Shown piece after piece: positions 1 through 13,009 of a stretch of DNA of 64,000 nucleotides. The stretch comes from Ischnura elegans (Eukaryota; Arthropoda; Insecta; Odonata; Coenagrionidae). A program made the translations under genes and the position numbers. The first letter of the stretch is position 1. Each line of letters begins with the position of its first letter. The notes under the pieces were generated by a model. It saw nothing but the letters and a program-made list of their open reading frames with translations, had not been told where the DNA came from and did not search any database. The stretch is taken from NCBI RefSeq assembly GCF_921293095.1, contig NC_060249.1, positions 81,107,907 to 81,171,906 of the forward strand. Reading direction: 5' to 3'.

Positions 1-3000
1 TATCGAGCCCAGAGTAAGACACATGCTTCTTCGAACTTTGATGAAATAAATTTTTATAAATCTATGTAATATTAAAAAGATATTGTAAGAGTTCATTCAT
101 GACCAGGCAAATATCTTCCGAGATATTTTTAGGATAAATAAGCCCAGTTAGTCTTGCATGAGACACGGGTGATACTCTTCGAATCTTTAAAAAGACAAAA
201 AAAGAGTCCTTTGTTCTGTGAAATACATCCCCGGAGATATAAGCTCAATGACCTCTTTCGGGCAGTAGGCGACTGAAAAACACATCAATCTCCAAGAATA
301 TTCATTTGAGCTATTTTTTCAACGAATGTTAAATACCACCGCGAGGAAAGCTGGACTCTTGCCTTTATCTAATGTAGCTGACTAATCCGGTTTTCAGCAG
401 ATATCAAAGTCTGCATTCCATAAGAATGACTGCCTTTCCCGGAAAGAAATTTCAAAATTATTCACTATATGTGGAATCTCGTCGGGAATATCGATTCAGA
501 ATTTGTCAAATATTCCTGTGAAAATGGAATAGCCTCAAAATATTTATTTTTAATTGCAGATTGAACGCATTACGAGCCAAAAAAAAACTCAAATTCTTGT
601 GGTAAAGAATCCGTTCCTTTCGATACCAGAGCTATCGGGTATTGAAATAAATTTCTTCACAAGAAGGGGCGAAGAAAGTTTGAGGTGTCACCCACTACTA
701 TCGTCCAATGACCACGGGTGGTGCGCGCCATTCTCCCACGAAAAAGAACCCTGCTGACAACACGAACTTTTCGACGGATCAACTTTGACGATGTTTTAAT
801 TAAATTAAATGCGAGCTTGGATGTAAACATTTAATTTTTCCAACAATTTCCTATCCTCCGGTATCCACATTATCCTCGATTGCACACCGAAAAAAAGATT
901 TGATAAAAACTATCAAACAGATGTGATAGAGAATTTTTGTTGTTAAATATACTTCAAATTTGATCCATATTACTAAGCATTTGATTTTATTTTATCAAGT
1001 TCTCATCATAAATTTTATCGAACGTTTTGATATTTCATAATTTGATCAATTGTACGAAAGAGTTAAAAATAAATTCGATACGCTTCAGAGTCTGGTAACT
1101 TTCATCAAAGTTATGATTAATTTTACGAAAGGGCTTGCTTATTTGGTAAAAATCATCTATCGAATGGACTTTCGTTCCTGTTTTGTTTATACCAATACAC
1201 AATTACAGTTGAAAGATTCCTAAACAGACCTTACTTAAAATATAGGTTGGTGGATATGATTTTATTTTCATTATTTGTAGTGGCGAGCGAGTAAGCTGGC
1301 GCATAAAAGACACTGAATACTAAAATACATAGGATATGTGCAATGATAGGTATTTGATTTTCAACCGTATGTACTGCAAAGATCACCTTTCATTTAATTA
1401 CTACGTTTTTTTGCTTTAAACATCTTCAGAACCATAACTTTTGTAATATCTTGTTTATCAAATTTATTGTTTTGTTACATCTTGTTTATCTGCTACTCAC
1501 AAGGTGATTTAATAGCGTATTTTCATAGATATGAAAGCTTTAATGAGATGTTTGTGTATTCCGACATAATAAAACTTTAATTAAGGGTATTCCAATAGTA
1601 TTTTAATTTGCAATCATGCTGATAAGCATGTAATAAAATTCGTCATACTATCTTCAAATCATGCCAAGTATCTCACCTAGCACGTTATAGTCAACCTACA
1701 TCTATGTAAAAAGCCTGCAAAAAAAGTTTTCTCGCGCATCTGCACTAGATATTGATTACCTACGTATTTCTACTGTGTGCATTAAGTATTCCTTTTTAGC
1801 TTGCGAAGGGAAACTGTAGTCACACCTTATTCCTGTTTCAAAACAAAGGTTGAGTAATTAGAATAATATATTACGGCGTTTGAGTTAACAATTAATATGG
1901 CAACGGATTAAACCAGATGTTAGAATCCGTTGCTACCACGCGGGGGCCCATGTTCAATGCTTCTTGGTGTCGTATTTTTTCTCCACTTTTTTATTTATTT
2001 TGCGGAAACTTACGTTAAACTCCTAATTTTATGATTTTAAATCACAAAAATATTTTTCTGGGTGGAAAATGATTCATAAGTGCACGCTACGTTGGTTTTG
2101 TTATCCTTTTGATTTTAGTAGTTTTTATCGAACCGCTTTGGTCAGTTTGATAGAGTTTAACAAACTGGTTTGGCAATTGTTACCAAAATATTCAATGTTC
2201 CATTTTAAACTAAAATTTTGATAAATTTCATCTGAATTTGATAGTCTAACTAAAGTTTTTTAGGTGCAGCTCCCCCTTCCCCTTAGGAGATTATTTTTCA
2301 CATCCGCATAGGCTCATCATCCAATAAAGGGGAATTAAAGAAACTCCGCAAGGTCTACTCGCGGGCTATACCTCCAATTTGACGCCAAATTCCTAGATTT
2401 TCAAAATCCAGTTGATTTACTTTCCCCTACCAAGAAACAGAATTAGAGTACTACAGTATTAGTCGACGAAAGAATTTTCAAGCAGCTATTATCGAGGAAA
2501 GTTTTGAATGAAATTATGTAAGCTGCAATTATTTTAATAATTAAATATCGCTCTATGTTAAAAAAATAAAATTTACCATTAAACGCTATGCCCCTAAAAA
2601 TATTTCTGCGTTTCAATCTCCATGAACACCTGCAGTAACGCGGAGAAATGTTTTGCAGCACCTTGGAATGTATGCACCATCTGTGTACCGAGACAGCTTC
2701 CAGCAAAGAATCCACGTAATGTATAGCTGCCATTGCGGCAAGGACAGAAAGTCGACACGCGACTTCACCCACGGCTTTTATAATACCCGTATAGATAGTA
2801 AAGTAGCCACATGACTCCTTGTCCGGCAAATACTTGCGAGGCCTTGATTTAAAAAAATTTTCATTCTGTAAGGGCCATTCCTACTTTTTTTGGAATTAAA
2901 GCCGGAAAATTCTTTATTTGGTTAGAAATCGGAATTTATCTTCGGTTACTTCACCAAGTGGTAGATAAAAATCATATCAATTTCCTCATTAGGTAGCTTT

Positions 3001-3650
3001 AACTAGTTTAGACTGTGGATTCTTAGCAGAACACTAACATCAGGAGCACAAACATTCCTGACCTTAAAATGTTAGGGAGGATTAATAAATCATGGTTGTT
3101 CGTTTACAAACCAATATGGTGGCATTACCAGTTTCTTTGTAATCACCTATATCGACGTAAAATTTCATCTGAATTTGTATGTATGTATTTAAGGCAGAAA
3201 AGGCCCCTTGTCTATGTTAAGAGACCAAAATTCCATCTAATTTTCAAAAATAAAATATTCAAATGAGCGAAATAATATCAATTGAATCCAAACATTAACC
3301 CATAAAAACGGGAACAAGAGTTAAATTTTCAGCAAAAATTAAAAGAGAGTTAAAATGAGACATAGTCAAGAAGTTGCAGCGTAATAATATCTATGTATAT
3401 TAAAATTCGCATTATAAGTTAGACCTGTGTCCCTTTAGATGCAACTCTAACCCCTTCTTCAAGACGTGTAAGTAGGATTATGGTGATTAAGTGATTATAT
3501 CCCCTGGATAACGATGGATTCCCGCAGTTGAAATTCTGCACAGGCCTCTCCAACACCGCCAGACGGAATAAGACACCTGTGCCTCCTCCGAAACGGAATA
3601 TGTAATATATCTTTCCACACCGACTTAAGCCATTAAAAAAAACTAAATCG
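1..3650. other. AT-rich noncoding stretch, no gene recognised
   Basis: All six frames contain only short ORFs with no recognisable domain, and base composition is uniformly AT-rich. There are short AT-rich stretches with repeated motifs such as GATAAA/TTTGATA around 890-1180 and 2100-2260, which may be old mobile-element debris, but no clean termini can be drawn. The longest ORF here (2443-2829, minus, 128 codons) resembles no family I know. Confidence 0.6.
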
Positions 3651-4110
3651 CCCCGCGTGGCACTCGAGATCCTGTAACGTGAAACGGACACACTTCAGTG
3701 TCCCGTTATTGGTGTAGGTCCTTCACGTGAGAGAGTAGTAGGTGTACACGCATGTTTGCGGCGCGCGCGTTTGGAACCCACTGTGGCTGCACTGGAGACG
3801 ACCCCTCGAGCCCTCCACATCTCCCAGGTCTTCGAGCGACCCCTTCTCCATTCCTGCACATCACATCGGCACCTTCCTTTGGCGTGCGGCACGCGTTCTA
3901 AGAGATGTGGCTCCGAAGCCTACGGGGGGCGCTCAAAAACGCATCACCGACCCTCCTTAATGCTCTTATACCACCTTCCCACTCCGTATCTTTTTCCGCC
4001 CATTTTCTCCCCCGGAGCTGCCGTTTTTCCACTTTCTTTGGTTTCGCTTCGGGGGTGCAGAACATAATGGTGAGGGGATATTCAGAGACTTATCCGCGAC
4101 GAACGAACTG
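3650..4110. other. GC/CpG-rich island 1
   Basis: Composition shifts abruptly to GC-rich with many CpG dinucleotides, for example the GCGGCGCGCGCG run near 3758. Overlapping ORFs are open in several frames on both strands, as expected when GC-rich DNA lacks stop codons, and none resembles a known protein. It could be a promoter, enhancer or noncoding first exon; the sequence alone does not decide. Confidence 0.45.
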
Positions 4111-4569
4111 GTGAAAAATCGTATTCTAATCTCCCCTCAGTACCACCACGCTAAGCCATTCTAGAGCCGAACGCAAGAACCTCCCTCAAATAAAAGAATA
4201 TGGATTAACGCAATTCAGAAATCGGAAAAATGCTCTTGCGACGTACCTTTTTTTTAACTACACACGATTTTTCCGGTAAATGCTTCAGTGAATCCGGGTG
4301 TAAATAAATGGGCTCGATAAAATATGTTACGATAGATATAAGATGAATTATGTGTAAAAACTAAATATCGACCATGTTTTATAGGTTTAAAGATCGAATA
4401 TTTACCAACGATTGTGCATCCGTACAAGTACACGGGGCAAAGATTATTTCAACTCAATAGGTATCACTGAATATCCCGTGGGGCACATCCAGTGTTTGCA
4501 CCGAGTGAAAAAAACCGAGCCCTCCCTAATACCTACTATAATTCCATGACAGACGCAAAAAGAGTTTAA
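4111..4569. other. AT-rich spacer, nothing recognised
   Basis: This stretch lies between two GC-rich islands. It has no open frame of note and no clear repeat boundary. Confidence 0.5.
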
Positions 4570-5215
4570 TGTAAATCAAATGGCAGGAGAGGTCTCAAGA
4601 GTTTGCGTGTGTGTGTGAGAGAGAGAGAGAGAGGGAAGGAGAGGAAGAGAGAGAGAGAGGACGTGGATGGAGAGGAGTGGGGGGAGGGAAATAAGAACGA
4701 AGGCATTCCATACGGAATATAAATAGCCGACTGGTTTTTTCGGCTGTGCTGCCGAACGAAGGATCAGGTGCTCGCCTCTGGCTACACTTGGGGAGTGGAT
4801 TATACCCGTGAGGCGGCACGGAGGACTGGTTAGAGCGTATGGCATAAGGAGGTCAGGTCTCCCTCCCTCGCGCGCTCCTCCTCCTCCAGCCTCTCGGGTG
4901 CGGTGTGAGTGTGTGTGAAAAGGAGAAAGCTAGGAGAGGGTGAAGGGAAGCATGAGGAGGAGAAGGAGCCGCGCCGGCACCCAAGGCAGATCGGGTGCCG
5001 CCCGCCCGCTCCCCACCCCTCCTCACTCTCTCCCTCCCGATGCCCAGCTATGTAGCAGCACACCATTCCTCTCCCCCACCCCATCCTCGTCACCTCACGA
5101 GAGCACGCACTGGCTCGGTCACCCAAAGATATGTAATACTTCCGGCTAAGGGAGAGACGGGGAGAGAGAAGAAAAATGCACGCTACTCGCGTTTAACACG
5201 GCCAAATCCCTAAGA
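4570..5215. other. GC-rich island 2 with GT/GA microsatellites
   Basis: A (GT)n tract at about 4605-4617 runs directly into (GA)n tracts to about 4660, followed by CpG-rich sequence to about 5215. The overlapping ORFs on both strands are low-complexity (Pro/Ser/Leu or Arg/Gly) and are by-products of the composition. A regulatory role is possible but unproven. Confidence 0.5.
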
Positions 5216-8200
5216 CGTGCGGAATGCCTTTGAACTGCGCCTCCAGCGCTGGAGGCCATTTGCGAGTTCCATCCACGTAATAGGTCGCCATAATATCCTT
5301 GTTTGGTGTTCGGATGAGTTCGTACTGACCGCTGCAACAAATTCTTGATTCCAAATTTTTGCCACTTGGTATGAGATTTTTGCGTAAAGAAAAATATTGC
5401 TTCCTCGGATGGCATCTTTCAACGACGACAGAATTAGGGTACATGCATACTATGTGAAGAAGTAGATGAATCTAATTACACTTTTTCCCCGTCTCTGAGT
5501 TCACCAAAGTGGCTCTATCATTCAACAGGCATGTTTCAACATAATTTTAGCATATATACTAATAAATATAAACCAACTTATTGGTCCTACTTGGACGCTC
5601 ATAGATAAAACACAACAGTAACCAAAAATTGCATAAATATTTCCAATTTATTAAAATAAAAAAACAATGAAATGAGTAAGTTTTTAAATTAATAGTCATT
5701 TGGTTTAATTAAGAAAATATGCCACAAAATGTTTGTGAAAATACGTTTATTTCGTCCATCGGTGGAACCTTCGTCCTGGAACACCGAATCCTGGAAACTC
5801 ATTGGAAAGGAATCAACAGTGCTTCAAATTTTCTAAATGAGTGCTTGAAGACGTGCACACAAAGATTAGCGCGGCAAATAGTGAAAATATTTTTTGAAGT
5901 GAGGTGGGATCACTCCAATAATTATTTATGAAATGCCATTGTTAAAAATTGGCTCATGATGAAATCTGAACCAAATTCACACAAACTGTCCACTATCTTA
6001 CGGATATGAAAAACTACAGACCATATATCCAGCTTTCTCGTCAGATAATCTAAGTATTGTGCTTCAACTCCGATGTTTTTTCGCGATATTTTTTAACAAT
6101 AGCGGGTTTAAAATTTTGATCATTTTACCACTTCGTAAAATAACTGCAGTAATTAGATGCATTAGCAGTTCAATTAGAATCAGCAAAGAAAATTTTAAAG
6201 TACACATGATAACATCAACCAAAAGCAAAACTTTTATAGCATTGTGAAAATTGCATAAGTCTCAAGAAGAGTAGCCATAGAAGATAAAAGCTTATTTAGA
6301 GACTAAAAAAATCAATTGGACCTAAATATTTTTGCAGATTCATTTACCCATATACGACGAAAAGTGAAAGAGAAAGCGAAATTCTTTCCTATAGATACTG
6401 CAAGAATATTGCTCACAGTAACCTTAAATGTCAATTACATCACAGTATCCGCGAGGCTGCGAAAGAATCGGTTTCTAGAAGCCTATGGACCGATGAGAAA
6501 ATTCCTGAATCGTCCTTGTCCTCAATTTTCGATGATTGCAAGTCATCAGCGGTGAGAGTAAGGAAAGTTTTCCACGGAGCTCTTCCGGAAGTGACGTGTT
6601 TCATAAAAAACCTTTCCCTTCCGCCAAAAACTCATCCGTTCCAACGAAAAATCACAAGTTCATTGGTTATTATTTCTTTAATCTTCTTGAATGAATATAT
6701 GCTTGGAGATACGGCTGATTTAAATTCACTTTTCATTTAGAATTGGAAAGCAGAATATTTATACCTTGAATTCCATATGGATAATATTTTTAGAGATACT
6801 TAATAGATAGATTTTCAAATTTTCATACAATTAACCTAATGAATTCAACTTTTTCAAATATATCAGCCTCATATTTTACAGCAAGACAAGAAAATACTAA
6901 GAAACACCTGAGAGGTTAGTAACATGAAACACACACAACTCGCGTTCCCATACTTCTTTCCCTAAACATCCCAAACCCCCTTTCAGAGTCTCGTTTACCA
7001 ACACGGCCTTACGATGGTTTTAAGGGTAACATTCAAATGCACATGTAATACAAGGAGGCCCTTAGTTTAGAAGAATAATAAGGATTATGGTAACTTAAAA
7101 GACTTCACCTTTTCTCATGCGGGGGCCAATAGTACGACGGAGACCACTATACGGCGGAAAAAAAATACCCTCAACACTCGTGCATCGCTTGTTTTCGTGA
7201 CCATTTTTTGAGAGGAGCTAGCAAACAACCTCACCAAAGTTATTCCCGGAAAATCCATTGAATAACTTTTTTTATGCTATAGGAAAATGTGAGAGTCTAT
7301 GAAAATTTTTACACAATTGTCAAATTAGTAGTTTCTCAGTGTATGGAAGGCTATTAGTCCTGCTATGTCACGGAATTGATATCGGTACATACACACAGGG
7401 AAAGAAATACTTCAAATCCAAGCTGTTAATGACTAACACTGAGCATGTACTGCAGTAAAAGTCGATTAATAACATCAATGCCATGCTGAAATTGCTGAAA
7501 TAGATTTTAACTTAATTTCGAGAAGGCTAAACGGGTTTAAATCCGTATTACTAGGTATTATTGTACCACCGACGTTAGAGTAAACGGAAAATCCTTAACG
7601 CCTCAACACATTACATGCGTCATGAAAGCAAAACATATCATATTAAAATGTTTATTTGGTTTCCCCGCCGGATAGTAGGATTCATATGTGACGATTGAGT
7701 TAAAACTAGTCCCCCATCCTCGGTATTTTTCATGCTGCTGTATCAGCTTTAAATAATCAATACCCTCAACTGTCAAGTGTTGACAATTCACCTAAAATTC
7801 GCAGCACTTGGCTAAAGGAAGATAAGTAGTTAATTAAAGAGCACGAAAGAAGAGGTATTTTCAAAGAATTCTCGGAAATATTAGCTCTTTTTTAATTACT
7901 ACGAATGAAGCAAATTGCCTAATATATTTTAAGCAAAAAAATTATCACATTTTATTTTCTAGCGAGTAAAAAGAGCACATTTCCTCTGCAAATGCCTACG
8001 AAAGTATATTACTCCGGACGCCTGCAATGATGGAATTGAGGAGTAATCATGCCAAGATCATCCCACAGAATACACCCTCATTTGCCGCTACCATTGAAAA
8101 TCATCAGGTCTCTTGGATTCTTCAGATAGTTCTTAATTTATAACCTTTTCTGATGTTTTTGGTATACAATTGAGGAATACATTACTAAAGATTGTTTCAA

Positions 8201-8563
8201 CATGTCTTCATCGCATTATTTACTTAATGCATTTTACGTATATGTCATTATGTCAAATTATCTGGGAGACTTAGGGGACATTGTATTCTCCTTACCAGAG
8301 TTGGTATTACAGTGCTAACGACTCTTATTCACCCTCATATTAAAATACTGCTTATTAACTCCTTTTTATGCCAACATATCATCATGCCCTGGCCTAAAAT
8401 CATATCTAATATGGGCATGATTTTCGTCTATTTATCAATTACGTAGTACCTAAAGCTTAGAAATTTGAAGAAGGTTTCGGCACAAGTTTTCTAGTTCTCT
8501 CGGCTGGCTAATCAGCTTTGATTATAGGCTTTGACAAGGTTTTATAAAGCCGCACACATACTC
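5216..8563. other. Noncoding stretch, no gene recognised
   Basis: The sequence is AT-rich and apparently unique. ORFs do not exceed about 90 codons and none carries a recognisable motif. I see no repeat boundary, RNA gene or splice-supported exon. Confidence 0.55.
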
Positions 8564-8950
8564 ATTCCCTTGCTATTCATAAGAATTCAAATGTTTGTGA
8601 TCACATTCGACTTCAATCGCCACCTTGTGAGCAAGTCCAACGAAAGGTCTTCCTTTTCTGGTATCGATACGGTGTAACGCGGTGAAATGAATGACTACTG
8701 GTTACTAACATTACAATATCTTCCCAACTTCAGGCATAGGTGACTGAATTTACACGTGATTTGTGTAACAACACCAGTAATGATTAGCATGGAGCGAAAG
8801 ATGAGTTATGCATTGCGCGTCATTCAAATCACCGCGGTGTACCTTATCGATAACAGAAAAGGAAGACCTTTCGTTGGACTTGCTCACAAGGTGGCGATTG
8901 AAGTCGAACGTGATCACAGACATTTGAATTCTTATGAATAGCAAGGGAAT
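8564..8950. repeat. Long imperfect inverted repeat (132-bp arms)
   Basis: The left arm 8564-8695 and right arm 8819-8950 are reverse complements of equal length with about 9 mismatches (about 93% match). They are separated by a 123-bp spacer at 8696-8818. Outermost bases are ATTCCCTTGCTATTC on the left and GAATAGCAAGGGAAT on the right. Similarity stops abruptly at both edges and no target duplication is evident. A transcript across it would fold into a long hairpin. It may be a fold-back element or an inverted duplication; ORFs on both strands through it are probably incidental. Confidence 0.85.
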
Positions 8951-9777
8951 TCCAACAGAATTATCCGAACAGACGTGCTCATACGAGGTCTGGTGGGTAT
9001 TACTTATCGGTCGATGGTATTGAGCGAACAAGAGGGTCTTTCTGCTGGTCAAGTGCCTGTCCGTCAACTAACTGACCCGACGCGCGCTCAGCTGGGACCC
9101 CATATTTCAAGTTGGCGCAGGAATTCGAAGAATTCGCTTTTCGCCAACGATAATTACTAAGAAAATAAGATTTGCCCGAAAAACATAAGTGCCTTATCCT
9201 GATCTGCAACCCACTCATCTCTCGGTGAAGAAGATTATCTCTCAAAATTCAAAAGAAATTAATAAGGCTCCTAAAAATCCCATAGAGCTAATTGCTGATC
9301 ATCCATAAAAGATAAGTTGTAAAGAAACTCCTCGTCAATTGTGTAATGCAAAGTGAAACAAAAAATCAACGATACTGAGTTGTTAGTTTTAGAGACCTCT
9401 AGATTCAAATGCGTTTCCATATATACTTCCAGATGATTGACCATAACTAATTGATTCTAATAAGACACCTGGCGCTAATGAAGGTTATTTCAAGGTTTGG
9501 TAACAATTTCTAATCCGCGAGCCACATAAATTGAATTTAATTCCATCACGCAACAGTTTAGCTTCTTGAAGTGATACTCAAGAATGTCATTTCACCCATT
9601 TGCAGAGCTCCTTACGACACTTTCAAATTCTCAACTACAAATCATAAAATAACGTAAATGATGTCTCATGAATGGCCACAAACTCCATAAATAGGAAGCA
9701 CTAGGAATGCATTAAATAAATGTGATACCTATACGCAATGGTAGGATTATTATAGGTATGCCAAATGGCTGAATGTG
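8951..9777. other. Noncoding stretch, nothing recognised
   Basis: Short ORFs occur near 8975-9245 on both strands without domain similarity. The rest is AT-rich and featureless. Confidence 0.5.
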
Positions 9778-10480
9778 ATGGCAACGGATGGTTTAGGGAC
9801 ACTTGAGAAAGAAAAACTGGCTGAAGTGGCTTCGAAATACATCCCGAAAAGCTCCCATAGCAGGAGTAAGCGGAAGCATGTACACTGATAGCGGATTTAT
9901 ATCATGCCAAGTATACCCACATATGGGCTATCTGTATGAACTGACCGTCGCTAAGGAGCGTTTACGCCCACCGTGGGTGGCGTACTGGTATGCGAAACCA
10001 AACTCCGACGTAATCATTTCAATGGCTCTTCCCGCATCCAGGGAAACGGATATCATTGACCTCCCTGTTGCTCTAGCCGGATATGGAGAGATGCGGGGTT
10101 AATGCGGCCAGTTCGGAAAAAGAAGTCTTCATCTCGCGCAGCAAAGACATCGTGGGAGAATTTTATGCTACACTTCTAACCCTCACACGAGAGAGACGTT
10201 CAAAATTTAGGCGTGAATCGGACACAACACAACTTATATTCACGGTACTGGAATGGCTGCCAATGCCAGTCAATGCCCTCACAAACAGCGGTAAAATGCA
10301 TAGGAAAGCTACGATATTCGTCAAAAACTGCCGCAAGCGCACAGAGAGCAACTAAGGCAAGGTTTATTCCAATGGCAAATGCATGCAAGGTTGGAACTAT
10401 GGAAAGAAACATGCAATGAGGCGTCCTAGCGAGTGACTCCATTAATCCTATCAATTGAGCCAACGCTACTATGCATAATG
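9778..10480 (+). other. Unidentified stretch with several short ORFs
   Basis: Composition is more balanced than the flanks, and consecutive ORFs are open on the plus strand in shifting frames: a 36-codon frame from 9778, then 9803-10102, then 10083-10355. A hydrophobic frame runs the other way at 10200-10463. None matches a protein family I recognise. It sits just upstream of a LINE 3' end on the same strand, so it may be decayed body or 3' UTR of that element, but no reverse-transcriptase motif is visible to prove this. Confidence 0.3.
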
Positions 10481-10579
10481 TGGTGTAGCCAACTAACCTA
10501 TGTAAAACTTAATGCATGCTTCTTAATTTTATTATTATTTCTAACAGCATATAGTAGTATAATTTGTTAGTATGCGCGA

Positions 10580-10702
10580 CGTTTTTTGTACTGTGTGGTG
10601 TGCATGTTGGAGTCCAATTGCAAGCTGCATGCTGGTGATTGATCACCCCCTGCCAAACACCCTAGAGGTGGCTCGCAGGGTATTATATAGATGTAGATGT
10701 AA
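10580..10702 (+). mobile_element. 3' end of a CR1/Daphne-like non-LTR retrotransposon
   Basis: The segment ends CACCCCCTGCCAAACACC, then GCAGGGTATTAT, then a short TAGATG-type tail at about 10685-10702. The same terminal block occurs in reverse orientation at about 22420-22500, directly downstream of a reverse-transcriptase coding remnant, which identifies this one as the 3' terminus of a related element. Only the last 75 bp or so align well between the two copies, so the upstream boundary is uncertain. Confidence 0.6.
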
Positions 10703-11768
10703 GGTTAGGAGCCACTAGAGTCGGAGGCTACGTGCTAAGCTTATGTAAGTTGAGAAATTAAGAATAAATATCTTTCCGTGACACAAGCAGAATGTCATCT
10801 AAGAACCTCATTGTCTCTAGATCCAACAGATACGAAAAAAATAAGAGATATTTTGACAAACGGATAGATGTAGGAATTCCTTTTTTCCCGGGACAATAAT
10901 GAACTTTAATAAATGTTAGATTGAATAAGAGGTGTGAAAAAAATTGGCTAAACACTCCAATGCGCACATTATTTTCATCCTTTTTGTAAACGCATGAGTC
11001 CTAACAACTGCCGGTACACGCAAAAGGAGGCGGCTGGCGAAGTATTTCGTAACTCTAAAGCATCACTCTATATCAACTCAACTGAATTAGATTAAAAATA
11101 CGATTCCTGGATAAATGCAGGCTAACCTTCCCATAAGTAGATAAATGAATAATAGCATTTAAATAAGCACAAACTCCATAAATCAAATCCATGTTGATTG
11201 AAAAAATGGATAATTCCATGATCCAATTACAGACTTAGAAATAGAATTTGAAATAATGATATTTCTGTTTTAACTTTTGTAGTTTTATTAGACTGTTGAG
11301 TTATTACAGAACTGTTTTGCTTATTATCACGCCGAATTGTGAACCATATTTACTAAAATACCGGTAATGTATACTACAAGTATGAGATACTTTAAATTTA
11401 TGCAATAGAGGAATGAAGAAGTAGTGAAATAAATACCTACTGTTTGGATTTTAATTTATTCTTCAACTTGAAGCGTTGCATGAAACAGTAATTCACAGCA
11501 AAATTCTATACTTCTAAAAATGATGAACTGCTAGGAAATCGAAAGAAATAAATAGATTATTCCTTTGCATTATGATTTCTATAGAGTTTTTTCGCGGGTG
11601 GATTTCGCAGCAGGAAAATATTGCTAACAGATCCGGCACAACTACTTTCTTGGAACGGCAATATGGGAAAAGTGTGTATGCATAGTCACAAGATGATGCC
11701 TAAGTTATTTCACGAAGATGCAGTCACCACTAAAACCACCAATGGAATGTGGAGGGGTCACTGGGTCA
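10703..11768. other. AT-rich stretch, nothing recognised
   Basis: No ORF above about 70 codons and no clear repeat boundary. Confidence 0.5.
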
Positions 11769-11848
11769 CTCGGTTTATTACTAGGGTCGACTTAAGGTAA
11801 AGGGGCCCAGTGTAACCCGCGTCGGCCTTGGAACTACCTTGTTCATAC
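11769..11848 (+). repeat. 80-bp direct repeat, copy 1
   Basis: This block begins CTCGGTTTATTACTAGGG and ends CCTTGTTCATAC. It matches 12671-12750 in the same orientation with 3 differences in 80 positions, and similarity ends sharply on both sides. The DNA between the copies is unrelated AT-rich sequence. Its nature is unknown: it could be a short dispersed element or a segmental duplication. Confidence 0.85.
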
Positions 11849-12670
11849 TTTCACATCCCTCTTCGTTTGCCTCGAAATTATGACGAACGCCGAAATAACG
11901 TTGAGTAACAATGTATTGCCTCGTTCGCTACACAGGCAACTCCATCAATCCAAGCAAGAGCATTTCATACATTGATTTGCAGAAATAAGCATAAAACTCA
12001 AAGATTAAGCACAATTTAAAAAAATTTTCTTCTCCCTACTTTGTCCCTCTCTTTCGGACAAAGTAACGGCTAATTTCTCTGAATTCTTAGGAGCAATGGA
12101 AATGCATATCCTTGAACGGATTTCAAACGCTAGCACTCAAAATGAAATTTCCACAGCTATTCAAGACGAATATTCAAATTAAATCAAATTTGGTGAGGAA
12201 AGATCGAAATTCATCAATAAAAGCTAGTCTTTCATGCGTAAATTACTTTTGATTCGTAACTTCAGGTAACATCAAGCAAGATGAGTACTATCAAGAAATT
12301 AATATTAGCATTCGTTCGTGCCTGTCTTTTAAAAAACCTAAGTGGGCACGGGTATTGGCATAGAATATTTATTTCCATTACACTTTACTCTCCCTAGTGT
12401 GCAATGGCAAACAGCAACAATTAAAATTTCTCCAATAGCTCTTGTAATGAGAAATCGGTAACATAATTTTCCACAGTTTAACTTGTACAGCCTCACAAGG
12501 AAGCTCTTGGTACAAAAAATTTGAAAAAGGTTATGCAAGCATACACGGCATCACGGTTATCATCAGTGTTGCCTGAGGTAATTATGTCCCATTATAGAAG
12601 ACATAATAAGTCCGAACTATCAGACGATATTGATAAAATCCTATTTTGTTACCAACTGCCAGGTTTATTG

Positions 12671-12750
12671 CTCGGTTTATTACTAGGGTCGACTTAAGGT
12701 AAAGGGGTCCAGTGTAACCCGCGTCGGCCTTAGGACTACCTTGTTCATAC
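12671..12750 (+). repeat. 80-bp direct repeat, copy 2
   Basis: Second copy of the block at 11769-11848, 902 bp away and in the same orientation. It carries a CCC-to-TCC change and two changes near the right end. A 130-codon minus-strand ORF (12582-12974) crosses it but has no recognisable domain. Confidence 0.85.
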
Positions 12751-13009
12751 GTACGCTCGACATCGACGTACTGCCTTGCTTCAGCGTAAGATAAAGATGA
12801 CAGGCTTAAAAAATTGCAACAAGATAATAACACCATATCTATGATGACTAATAGATGATTGATTAAAACAGCTAAACTAAAAGTGAGGATATAGTTTTTA
12901 AAAATTACACATTTGCAAAGGGCATCCAGCCATGCCAAATGAAGACCAAACATAACCTGTACTTTCTGATTCACGTCACGGTCACGTTATGAAGAAAGGA
13001 ATAGATTTT

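Noticed and set aside
10200-10463. Minus-strand ORF suggesting a chemoreceptor-like membrane protein
   Set aside because: Only one hydrophobic stretch, no conserved receptor motif, no splice-supported neighbours, and competing ORFs on the other strand.
11769-12750. The 80-bp direct repeats as LTRs of a retrotransposon
   Set aside because: They lack TG/CA ends, a primer-binding site and a polypurine tract, and the DNA between them shows no gag-pol coding.
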